In this document: positions 57,511-64,000 of the stretch, in pieces
Layout: each line of letters starts with the position of its first letter
Position numbering within the stretch: the first letter of the stretch is position 1
DNA from: an uncultured Paracoccaceae bacterium
GTDB taxonomy: Bacteria > Pseudomonadota > Alphaproteobacteria > Rhodobacterales > Rhodobacteraceae
NCBI GenBank assembly: GCA_934500835.1
Contig: CAKSTR010000012.1
Span: 92,668 to 156,667, forward strand
DNA: 64,000 bases
Direction: 5' to 3'
Program-made: the position numbers and the translations under genes
The notes under the pieces: model-generated
Told to the model about the DNA's origin: nothing
The model's input: the letters and a program-made list of their open reading frames with translations, nothing else
Databases searched by the model: none

Positions 57511-58988
57511 TGCAGAACGATGCTTTCGCCGAAGTCATGGGAATCGCACGGCAGACCGTCGCGCTGGAACAGGTGATGGGGCGCCTTGGCTGGGACCAGG
57601 AGACCCAGATGTCCCCGGGCAGCGCAGATCAGCGTGGCGAGGAAATGGCGGCACTGGAGGGCGTGCTGCATGCCCGCCGGTCCGATCCGCGGCTTGGCGA
57701 CCTGCTGGCCGCGGCCGAGGCGCCGGATGCGGCCGCCGCGGCGCAGTTGCGCGAGGTGTCGCGGTCCTACAACCGGGCGGTCAAGGTGCCGGGTAGGCTG
57801 GCGCAGGAGATCGCCCGGGTGACCTCGGTCGCGCAAGGGATCTGGGCGCAGGCGCGGGCGCGCGAGGATGTCGCGGCCTTTCTGCCGACACTTGCCGAGG
57901 TGGTGCGGCTGAAGCGCGAGGAAGGCGCCGCTCTGGCGCAGGGCGGCGACACCTATGACGCGCTGATCGACGATTTCGAGCCGGGGATGAAGGCCGTCGA
58001 TATTGCCGCGATGTTCGACAGCATGCGGCCGCGTCTGGTGGCCCTGCGCGACCGCGTTCTTGGGGCCCCGCTTCAGCCGAAACCGCTTGAGGGCGCCTTT
58101 GCGGCAGATACCCAGATGCGGCTGTCGCGCGATCTGGCCACGGCGTTCGGCTATGACTGGACGCGCGGCCGGCTGGATCTGGCGGTGCACCCGTTCTCGT
58201 CGGGGTCGGGCAATGATGTACGGATCACCACACGGGTGGCCGAGGCGGACCCCTTCAACTGCCTTTACTCGACGATCCATGAGGTCGGCCATGCCACCTA
58301 TGAGCAGGGCGTGGACCCGGACTACCTGCTGACCCCGATCGGCAAGGGGGTCTCGATGGGGGTCCATGAAAGCCAGAGCCGGATCTATGAGAACCAGCTG
58401 GGCCGCAGCCGCGCCTTTACCGGCTGGCTTTACGGTCAGATGAAAGAGCGGTTCGGAGAGTTCGGGGCCGGCTCGGCCGAGGACTTCTTCGCCACGGTGA
58501 ACCGGGTGCAGCCGGGCTACATCCGGACCGAGTCGGATGAGGTGCAGTACAACCTACACATCATGATGCGCTTTGACCTTGAGCGGGCGCTGATCTCGGG
58601 CGGTCTGGAGGTCGGCGATCTGGAAGCCGCTTGGAACGATCGCTTCAAGGCCGATTTCGGCGTGGCGGTGGACCGGCCAAGCCAGGGGATGCTGCAGGAT
58701 GTGCATTGGTCGGTCGGGCTTTTCGGCTACTTCCCGACCTATTCGCTGGGCAACCTTTACGCCGGCTGCCTGCACAAGGCGCTGCGGGCCGACCTGCCTG
58801 GACTGGACGCCGACCTGGCCCGCGGCGATCTTTCGGCCGCAACCGGCTGGCTGCGCGAGAAGGTGCAGCGCCATGGCGCCCTGTATGAACCGGCCGAGGT
58901 GATTTCGCGCGCCATCGGCGGGGCGCCGTCGGCTGCGCCGCTTCTGGACTATCTGGCGGTCAAGTTCGCCGAGATCTACCGGCTTTAG
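57510..58988 (+). CDS. Carboxypeptidase M32
   Basis: A 492-residue zinc carboxypeptidase of family M32 (Taq carboxypeptidase type). The zinc motif is IHEVGHATYEQG with HEVGH at about 257-261. The third ligand Glu is in VHESQSRIYENQLGRS (about 287), and GIRTESDEV-like IRTESDEVQYNLHIMMRFDLE is also typical. Cytoplasmic peptide degradation is the usual role. It is coupled to ctaA through a TGATG junction, although no functional link between the two is known. Confidence 0.92.
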   Translation: MQNDAFAEVMGIARQTVALEQVMGRLGWDQETQMSPGSADQRGEEMAALEGVLHARRSDPRLGDLLAAAEAPDAAAAAQLREVSRSYNRAVKVPGRLAQEIARVTSVAQGIWAQARAREDVAAFLPTLAEVVRLKREEGAALAQGGDTYDALIDDFEPGMKAVDIAAMFDSMRPRLVALRDRVLGAPLQPKPLEGAFAADTQMRLSRDLATAFGYDWTRGRLDLAVHPFSSGSGNDVRITTRVAEADPFNCLYSTIHEVGHATYEQGVDPDYLLTPIGKGVSMGVHESQSRIYENQLGRSRAFTGWLYGQMKERFGEFGAGSAEDFFATVNRVQPGYIRTESDEVQYNLHIMMRFDLERALISGGLEVGDLEAAWNDRFKADFGVAVDRPSQGMLQDVHWSVGLFGYFPTYSLGNLYAGCLHKALRADLPGLDADLARGDLSAATGWLREKVQRHGALYEPAEVISRAIGGAPSAAPLLDYLAVKFAEIYRL

Positions 58989-59773
58989 GACCAGTCGGGC
59001 TTGCGCTTTTCAAGGAAGGCCTGAATGCCTTCCCCGGTGTCGCGCCAGAGCATGTTTGTTACCATGGCCTCGCCGCACAGGGCATAGGCCTGATCCAGCG
59101 GCAGGTCGCCTTGCGCATAGAAGCCGGATTTGCCGATCCGGACCGCGGCGGTCAGTTTGCCGGCGATGGTGCGGGCCAGGTCCCGGGTGGCCCCGTCCAG
59201 CTGGTCGGCACTTGCGATGCGGCTGACCATGCCCAGATCGCGGGCGCGGGGGGCGGCGAGAAATTCGCCCGTCGTCAGCATCTCGAAGGCGACGGCGGGG
59301 GGCAGCTTGCGGGTCAGCGCGACCATGGGGGTGGAACAGAACAGCCCGATGTTCACGCCGTTGACGCCGAAACGCGCATCCTCGGCCGCGGTGATCAGGT
59401 CGCAACTGGCGGCAAGCTGGCACCCGGCGGCGGCGGCCAGCCCGTGGACCTGCGCGATGACCGGCTGAGGCAGCGCGGGAATCATCTGCATGACCCGGGC
59501 GCAGCGGTCGAAAAGGCCGGTGAAGAAGGCAGCCCCCTTGTCCGGCGCGGCGCGGGCGGCTTGCATCTCTTTCAGGTCGTGGCCGGCTGAAAACACCCGG
59601 CCCGTACCCCTGAGGATGACGACGCGGATGGCGCGATCCGTGGCGAGGGCGGTTAAGGCCTCTTCCATCGCCTGCAGCATCGGCATCGAAAGCGCATTCA
59701 GGCTGCCGGGCGCATTCAGGGTCAGGGTGGCGATGCCGTCGCGGTCTTCGCGCAGGATCAGACTTTCGGTCAT
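58985..59773 (-). CDS. Enoyl-CoA hydratase/isomerase family protein
   Basis: A 262-residue crotonase-fold protein. The oxyanion-hole motifs are GTGRVFSAGHDLKEM and HGLAAAAGCQLAASCDL. The Glu positions usual for hydratases are replaced: FGVNGVNIGLFCSTP has no acidic pair, so the reaction may not be simple hydration. It starts at MTESLILRED; a longer open frame would overlap the divergent thioesterase. Its 3' end overlaps the M32 gene by four bases. Confidence 0.83.
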   Translation of the reverse strand: MTESLILREDRDGIATLTLNAPGSLNALSMPMLQAMEEALTALATDRAIRVVILRGTGRVFSAGHDLKEMQAARAAPDKGAAFFTGLFDRCARVMQMIPALPQPVIAQVHGLAAAAGCQLAASCDLITAAEDARFGVNGVNIGLFCSTPMVALTRKLPPAVAFEMLTTGEFLAAPRARDLGMVSRIASADQLDGATRDLARTIAGKLTAAVRIGKSGFYAQGDLPLDQAYALCGEAMVTNMLWRDTGEGIQAFLEKRKPDWS

Positions 59774-59841
59774 TGCGGCCTCCTTCTTCAGCGGGCAGGG
59801 TAGGGCGGGGCAGCGAAAAGGGGAAGGGATTGGAACTGGCA

Positions 59842-60252
59842 ATGGACCGCGCGGCGCTGGAGGCCTTCCTTGCGCGCGATTTCGGGCAGGTGGCGGCGGA
59901 TTTCGCGGTGGAGAGGTCGGATCAGGCGGGGCTGCTGCTGCGGCTGAAGGTGGCCGAAAGGCATTTGCGGCCCGGCGGCACGGTCAGCGGTCCGGCGATC
60001 TTTGCCCTGGCCGATGTTGCGATGTATCTGGCGATCCTTGCCCGGATCGGTCCGGTGGCACTGGCCGTCACCACGAATTGCGCGGTGGATTTCCTGCGCA
60101 AGCCCGAGGCGGGGCGCGATCTTCTGGCCGAGGCGCGCCTTCTGAAGCTGGGCCGCAGGTTGGCGGTCGGGGATGTCATGGTCTTCTCGGACGGCGGGGC
60201 AGAGCCGGTTGCCCGGGCAGGGCTGACCTATTCCATCCCGCCGCGCGACTGA
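59842..60252 (+). CDS. PaaI family hotdog-fold thioesterase
   Basis: A 136-residue hotdog thioesterase of the PaaI type: RPGGTVSGPAIFALADVAMYLAIL is the core helix with the catalytic Asp region, and AVTTNCAVDFLRKP is the second signature. It probably hydrolyses an acyl-CoA. ATG 59842 is used; TTG 59830 with GGGAAGGG upstream is an alternative. It is divergent from the enoyl-CoA hydratase, so the two may act on related CoA thioesters. Confidence 0.83.
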   Translation: MDRAALEAFLARDFGQVAADFAVERSDQAGLLLRLKVAERHLRPGGTVSGPAIFALADVAMYLAILARIGPVALAVTTNCAVDFLRKPEAGRDLLAEARLLKLGRRLAVGDVMVFSDGGAEPVARAGLTYSIPPRD

Positions 60253-60269
60253 GACCCGAAGGAAATTGC

Positions 60270-60287
60270 GCGGCTGCCGCCGCAAGC
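60270..60287 (+). repeat. Box 1 of the composite intergenic element, third copy
   Basis: GCGGCTGCCGCCGCAAGC, about 35 bases before element A copy 10 in the same orientation and downstream of the thioesterase gene. Confidence 0.55.
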
Positions 60288-60319
60288 CATTTTCTGGCCC
60301 CGGCCGGCCGTGCAGGACA

Positions 60320-60372
60320 GATGGGGGTTTCACCCCCAAACCCCCGAGGATATTTGTGCCAAAGTGAAGAGG
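60320..60372 (+). repeat. Dispersed element A, copy 10
   Basis: GGGGGTTTCACCCCC hairpin (60323-60337), then AAACCCCCGAGGATATTTG and GCCAAAGTGAAGAGG. It lies between convergent thioesterase and bactofilin genes, in thioesterase orientation. Confidence 0.7.
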
Positions 60373-60427
60373 GCAGCCTTTTGGCCTTTTCCCCGGCCAT
60401 ACTGCCTTGCGCCTGATGGCGCGCGGC

Positions 60428-60805
60428 TTACTGGCCCGCCTTCGAGAATCGGCCTTCGATCTGGGCGCCGCTTTCGATCACAAGGCTTGAATAGGTCACG
60501 TCGGCACCCACTTGCGCCGAGGCGCGCATGGTGAAGCTGTTCGACGCGATCTTGCCGTCGACATGGCCTTTCACCTCGATCGCATTGGCCTTGACCGAAC
60601 CCGAGACCCGGCCCTCGGCGCCGATGGTCAGGGTTTCGGCGGTGATATTTCCATCAATCTCGCCATACACCTCGACCACCCCCGAGGAGGTGATCTCGCC
60701 GGTGATCTTCAGATCGGCGGCAAGGATGGAAAGCGCTGCATTGCCGCTGCCAGCGGCGCGCGGGACGGGAGAGGAAGTCTGATCGGCGGTCTTCGAGAAC
60801 ATCAT
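60428..60805 (-). CDS. Bactofilin family protein
   Basis: A 125-residue bactofilin: a polar N-terminal tail, then the beta-helix core (about 30-115) with repeats such as LKITGEITSSGVVEVYGEIDGNITAETLTIG and VKGHVDGKIASNSFTM. Bactofilins polymerise without nucleotides and scaffold envelope or morphogenesis proteins. Several adjacent Met codons make the start uncertain: 60811, 60805 and 60802 are all possible. It is divergent from the ureohydrolase operon. Confidence 0.88.
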   Translation of the reverse strand: MMFSKTADQTSSPVPRAAGSGNAALSILAADLKITGEITSSGVVEVYGEIDGNITAETLTIGAEGRVSGSVKANAIEVKGHVDGKIASNSFTMRASAQVGADVTYSSLVIESGAQIEGRFSKAGQ

Positions 60806-61015
60806 GTCCATCCTGGCTGGGCCTGCCCTGATAAGGTGCAATCACCGGCGGCGGGTCAAGGGGCTGGCGGCTGTGGCGGGCGGACGCAGGCGGATTTTCC
60901 CGCCCGGGCATGTCGGAAAGGGGCCTGACAGCGGCGCGGTCCGATGATTGGATGGGGTGACTCGCGCTGCGGTTGGTCATGAGCCCGCGCGACTGCAACG
61001 ACAAGGGGACAAGCA

Positions 61016-61984
61016 ATGCGCAACGGGTTCTTCACGCCGGTCTCGGGCCTTGATCTGCCGCGATTCGCGGGCGTGCCCACCTTCATGCGGCTGCCCTATG
61101 TGGCCCCCGGAGATGCGCGCCTGCAGGAGGTGGACGTGGGCCTGATCGGCGCGCCCTGGGATGGCGGCACGACCAACCGGCCCGGGCCGAGGCACGGGCC
61201 GCGCCAGCTGCGCGACCTGTCGACGATGATCCGGGCGGTGAACGGCCAGACCTGGGTGGCGCCGTTCGATCTGGTGAATTGCGCCGATCTGGGCGATGTT
61301 TCGCCCAATCCCGGCGATCTGATGGACAGCCTGGCGCGGATGGAGGCGTTCTATGACGCGGTCATCGCCGCCGGTATCCGGCCGCTGACCGGGGGCGGCG
61401 ACCATCTGTGCAGCCTGCCGATCCTGCGGGCGGTGGCGAAGAAGCGCCCTGTCGGCCTGATCCAGTTCGACAGCCATACCGATCTGAACGACGTCTATTT
61501 CGGCAATGCCAAGTACACCCATGGCACGCCCTTCCGCCGCGCGATGGAAGAGGGGCTGATCGACCCGAAACGCTATGTGCTGATCGGCATTCGTGGCACG
61601 GCCTATGGCCGCGAGGACTGGGATTTCGCCGAGGCGAACGGGATCCGCATCATCCCCGTGCAGGAGTTCCACGCCCGCGGCGCCGATGACGTGATGGCCG
61701 AAGTGCGCGAGATTGCCGGCACCGGCCCGACCTATGTCACCTATGACATCGACTTCGTCGATCCGACCTTTGCCCCCGGCACCGGAACGCCCGAAGTCGG
61801 CGGGCCGAACAGTTGGCAGGCGCTGGAAGTGGCGCGGGGGCTGCGGGGGCTGGACATCGTGGGCGCCGATCTGGTCGAGGTCTCGCCCCCCTTCGATGCG
61901 GCAGGGGGCACGGCCTGGCTGGGGGTCAGCCTGATGTTCGAGATGCTCTGCTCGATGGCCGAGGCCGTGGTGCGGGCGCGCTAG
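61016..61984 (+). CDS. Agmatinase/ureohydrolase family protein
   Basis: A 322-residue binuclear-manganese ureohydrolase. Metal ligands are in GGGDHLCSLP (His), IQFDSHTDLND (Asp-His-Asp) and YDIDFVDPTFAPGTGTPEVGG (Asp-Asp). Agmatinase is the likeliest activity given the polyamine genes in the window, but guanidinobutyrase or guanidinopropionase activity is equally compatible with the motifs. AAGGGG seven bases before ATG 61016 is a good ribosome site. A YtcJ-like amidohydrolase follows after 57 bases on the same strand. Confidence 0.85.
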   Translation: MRNGFFTPVSGLDLPRFAGVPTFMRLPYVAPGDARLQEVDVGLIGAPWDGGTTNRPGPRHGPRQLRDLSTMIRAVNGQTWVAPFDLVNCADLGDVSPNPGDLMDSLARMEAFYDAVIAAGIRPLTGGGDHLCSLPILRAVAKKRPVGLIQFDSHTDLNDVYFGNAKYTHGTPFRRAMEEGLIDPKRYVLIGIRGTAYGREDWDFAEANGIRIIPVQEFHARGADDVMAEVREIAGTGPTYVTYDIDFVDPTFAPGTGTPEVGGPNSWQALEVARGLRGLDIVGADLVEVSPPFDAAGGTAWLGVSLMFEMLCSMAEAVVRAR

Positions 61985-62041
61985 GCTGCCGCGCCCCGCG
62001 CGCCAGGGAATGTTTCAGGACTGATGAAAAGGAAGCCCGCG

Positions 62042-63703
62042 ATGCAGGCAGATATGATCGTCACCAATGCCAAGGTGCTGACGATGGACCCGAAGGCACC
62101 GCGGGCCGAGGCGGTGGCCATAGGCGGGGACCGCATTCTTGCCGTGGGCGCGCGGGCCGAGATCGAGGCCCTGGCCGGCGCGGACACCAAAGTGATCGAC
62201 GCGGGCGGGCGGACGCTGCTGCCGGGCTTTGTCGAAAGCCACCTGCATCTTGTACTGGGCGGCAATGAGTTGACGCAGCTGCAACTGGGCGGGGTGCAGG
62301 GGGTCGAGGCGCTGCGTGCAGCCTTTCAGGCCTATGCCGCCGCCAACCCCGATCTGCCGCTGCTGATGGCGCAGGGCGCATCTTATGAGATTCTTGATGC
62401 CGCGGTGACCCGGCAGGATCTGGACCGCATTCTTCCCGACCGCCCGGCTGCGATGATGTCGCCCGATCACCATACGGTCTGGGCCAACACGGCGGCGTTG
62501 AAGGCCGCAGGGCTGCTTCATGGCGCCGCCATGCCTGCGGGACATGTGGTGGTGATGGACGCCGACGGTACCGCCACAGGGGAATTGCGCGAGTTCGAGG
62601 CGTTCGGCCCGGTGCTGGAGCTGTCGGGCGATGCCCATCTGCAGCTTGGCATCGCCACCGGGGGGGAGCCCGATCCCTGGCCCTCGGCCGGGCAGCGGGC
62701 GAGGGACAGGGAAAAGACGGCGGCGGGGCTGGCGCATTGCGCGGCGCATGGCATCACCTCGATGGTGAACATGGACGGCAACCGCTACACCTGCGTCCTT
62801 CTGCACGAACTGGCCGGGGAGGGAAGGCTGAGTGCAAGGGTCAAGGTGCCCTTCCACATGAAGCCGCATATGGAGCTGGCGGAATTGGAACGCGCCTCGG
62901 CCATGGCGGCCGAGTTCAATGGCGAATGGGTGACCTCGGGCTTTGTGAAGATGTTCATGGATGGCGTGGTCGACAGCCGCACCGCCTATATGATCAACGA
63001 CTATCCCGGCACGACGGAACGCGGCGAACCCCTGTTCGCGCCGGAGCGGTTCAAGGACATCTGTGCCGAGGCCGACCGGCGCGGGCTGCAGATCGCGGTC
63101 CATGCCATCGGCGATGGGGCGGTGCGCCAGACCATCGACGGCTATGAGGCCGCGGCGCAACGCAACGGCAACCGCGACAGCCGCCACCGGATCGAACATA
63201 TCGAACTGATCGACCGGGCCGACGTGCCGCGGCTTGGCGCCCTTGGCATCACCGCCAGCCTGCAACCTCCGCACCCGCCCGGCGCGATGGATTTCCCGAT
63301 GTCCACCATGGAGACGGTGATCGCCCGCCACCGCTGGCCCGATGCCTATCTGTGGAAGACGCTTGCCGACCATGGCGCGCCGCTGGCCTTTGCCAGCGAC
63401 TGGCCGGTGACGGATGTCTCGGTGATGCGCGGCATCCAGGCGGCGCTGACCCGCATACCCTATGAGGGCTGCCAGGACGAGCGTGTCGGTCTGATGGAGG
63501 TTCTGCACGCCTACACGGCCGGCGGGGCATGGGCCGCGCATATGGAGGGGCTGACCGGAACCCTGCGCCCGGGGCTGGCCGCCGATCTGGTGCTGATCGA
63601 CGGCGACATCGAGTCGATTCCCGCCGACGGAATCGGCGCCACGGGAATCGCGCTGACGGTCGCCGGCGGCCGGATCACCCACCAAATGCCCGGATTCGCT
63701 TGA
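62042..63703 (+). CDS. Amidohydrolase (YtcJ-like, Amidohydro_3)
   Basis: A 553-residue metal-dependent amidohydrolase. Metal ligands are visible in GFVESHLHLVLGG (HxH), GLQIAVHAIGDGAVRQ and HRIEHIEL (His residues) and ASDWPVTDVSVM (Asp). The family acts on cyclic amides and similar substrates; the actual one is unknown. ATG 62042 is preferred because AAAAGGAAG lies just upstream; ATG 62024 would add six residues. Position after an agmatinase-like gene suggests joint action on a guanidino or amide compound, which is inference. Confidence 0.85.
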   Translation: MQADMIVTNAKVLTMDPKAPRAEAVAIGGDRILAVGARAEIEALAGADTKVIDAGGRTLLPGFVESHLHLVLGGNELTQLQLGGVQGVEALRAAFQAYAAANPDLPLLMAQGASYEILDAAVTRQDLDRILPDRPAAMMSPDHHTVWANTAALKAAGLLHGAAMPAGHVVVMDADGTATGELREFEAFGPVLELSGDAHLQLGIATGGEPDPWPSAGQRARDREKTAAGLAHCAAHGITSMVNMDGNRYTCVLLHELAGEGRLSARVKVPFHMKPHMELAELERASAMAAEFNGEWVTSGFVKMFMDGVVDSRTAYMINDYPGTTERGEPLFAPERFKDICAEADRRGLQIAVHAIGDGAVRQTIDGYEAAAQRNGNRDSRHRIEHIELIDRADVPRLGALGITASLQPPHPPGAMDFPMSTMETVIARHRWPDAYLWKTLADHGAPLAFASDWPVTDVSVMRGIQAALTRIPYEGCQDERVGLMEVLHAYTAGGAWAAHMEGLTGTLRPGLAADLVLIDGDIESIPADGIGATGIALTVAGGRITHQMPGFA

Positions 63704-63705
63704 AC

Positions 63706-63714
63706 TTATCCACA
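63706..63714 (+). promoter_or_regulatory. Single DnaA-box-like sequence
   Basis: TTATCCACA equals the classical DnaA-box consensus. Only one copy is visible, so it does not make an origin; it could be chance or a regulatory site. Confidence 0.3.
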
Positions 63715-63964
63715 GGTTCCCTCCTCCGCGCTGGACAGGGCAGGGGAGGGAGCCTTCCGTTTCACCGCCGAAACCGTGTTTTTCCTGGGTTTTGCGGGGA
63801 GCCGACAAAAAATCGTCACATGGCGCGATTTTCCACTTGCGGACCCCGGCACCCAGACGTAAAAGCCCCCTCACCGAAGCGGAAGACGCTGCGAGGCGAC
63901 TGAAGCGGAGGGAAGCGAAGCGCAGATCTTCGCAAGGACTACCGGAGGCAAGGCTGCAGGATGC

Positions 63965-63993
63965 GCCAAGAGATTGGCGGATCTGTTGTTTTT
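63965..63993 (+). terminator. Terminator-like hairpin at the right edge
   Basis: GCCAA (63965-63969) and TTGGC (63974-63978) close a GAGA tetraloop; a T5 run follows at 63989-63993 after ten bases. The stem is short, so at best a partial terminator or attenuator. Confidence 0.35.
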
Positions 63994-64000
63994 GTGTCCA

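Larger units (their letters stand above)
63704..64000. other. Right-edge non-coding region with leader-RNA features
   Basis: This stretch follows the amidohydrolase stop. It contains TTATCCACA (63706-63714, a perfect DnaA-box match), inverted repeats AAAATCG/CGATTTT near 63807-63833, a GCGAAG/CTTCGC hairpin (63915-63933) and a GCCAA/TTGGC hairpin followed by TTTTT at the edge. I see no convincing gene. It could be the structured 5' leader of the gene to the right. Confidence 0.5.

Noticed and set aside
63704..63714. Chromosomal origin signalled by the DnaA box
   Set aside because: Only one perfect box is seen, without a cluster, an adjacent dnaA/dnaN/hemE context or an extended AT-rich unwinding region.

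Overview
The window is a gene-dense, high-G+C stretch of an alphaproteobacterial chromosome. Gene content and order point to the Rhodobacterales (Paracoccaceae, Rhodobacter-like). Diagnostic features are a CobS/CobT cobaltochelatase pair with a J-domain protein and BolA beside cobS, a trpG-trpD-trpC-moaC-moeA-lexA run with a GTTC-N7-GTTC SOS box, rplU-rpmA-GNAT-GNAT-obgE-proB-proA, the ornithine-lipid pair olsB-olsA, the phosphotransferase ChpT, and a DUF3553 protein. The taxon is inferred from these families and was not tested by a search.

Layout. 1-8 kb: start of a lipoprotein gene, sufE, an aminopeptidase P, cobT, an FMN reductase, a 34-residue Cys-rich lipoprotein, cobS, a PNPOx-like gene, a J-domain gene and bolA. 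8-15 kb: malate synthase G, divergent from an ArsR-SRPBCC-SRPBCC operon, then pepN and a 57-aa membrane protein. 15-25 kb: a transglycosylase-like lipoprotein, a large unknown protein, gatB, a DUF4177 protein, a class II-type aminotransferase, a secreted unknown, valS, and a DUF1428/VOC pair facing an HxlR regulator. 26-36 kb: an Lrp/AsnC regulator facing an ornithine/lysine decarboxylase, a DUF2235 protein, N-carbamoylputrescine amidase, a DUF1624 membrane protein, gltA, gltX and comEC. 36-42 kb: lexA-moeA-moaC-trpC, then ung, then trpD-trpG, all on the minus strand, followed by an IS5-type transposase remnant. 42-50 kb: a divergent polysaccharide deacetylase, rplU-rpmA, two GNATs, obgE, proB and proA. 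50-64 kb: a cupin, chpT, a DUF3553 protein, olsB-olsA, a thiE-like gene, trmJ, a murein transglycosylase, ctaA, an M32 carboxypeptidase, an enoyl-CoA hydratase, a PaaI thioesterase, a bactofilin, an agmatinase-family ureohydrolase, a YtcJ-like amidohydrolase, and a possible leader RNA at the right edge.

Most genes are housekeeping. One metabolic theme recurs: ornithine and related amines (decarboxylase, carbamoylputrescine amidase, agmatinase family, proBA, ornithine-lipid synthesis). I see no CRISPR array, rRNA, tRNA, prophage or recognisable defence island.

The structure that genes do not explain is intergenic. Element A is a G/C hairpin followed by a conserved GGATATTTGGGCCAAAG-like tail and occurs about ten times. 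Element B is a palindrome with CGATTTTTCG arms and occurs five times, mostly between convergent genes. Other points worth a second look are the tiny Cys-rich lipoprotein, an AT-richer block inside valS, ung inserted in the trp/moa/lexA run without an ATG start, a possible ACG start for the DUF2235 gene, and dyad operators upstream of glcB/arsR and the Lrp gene.
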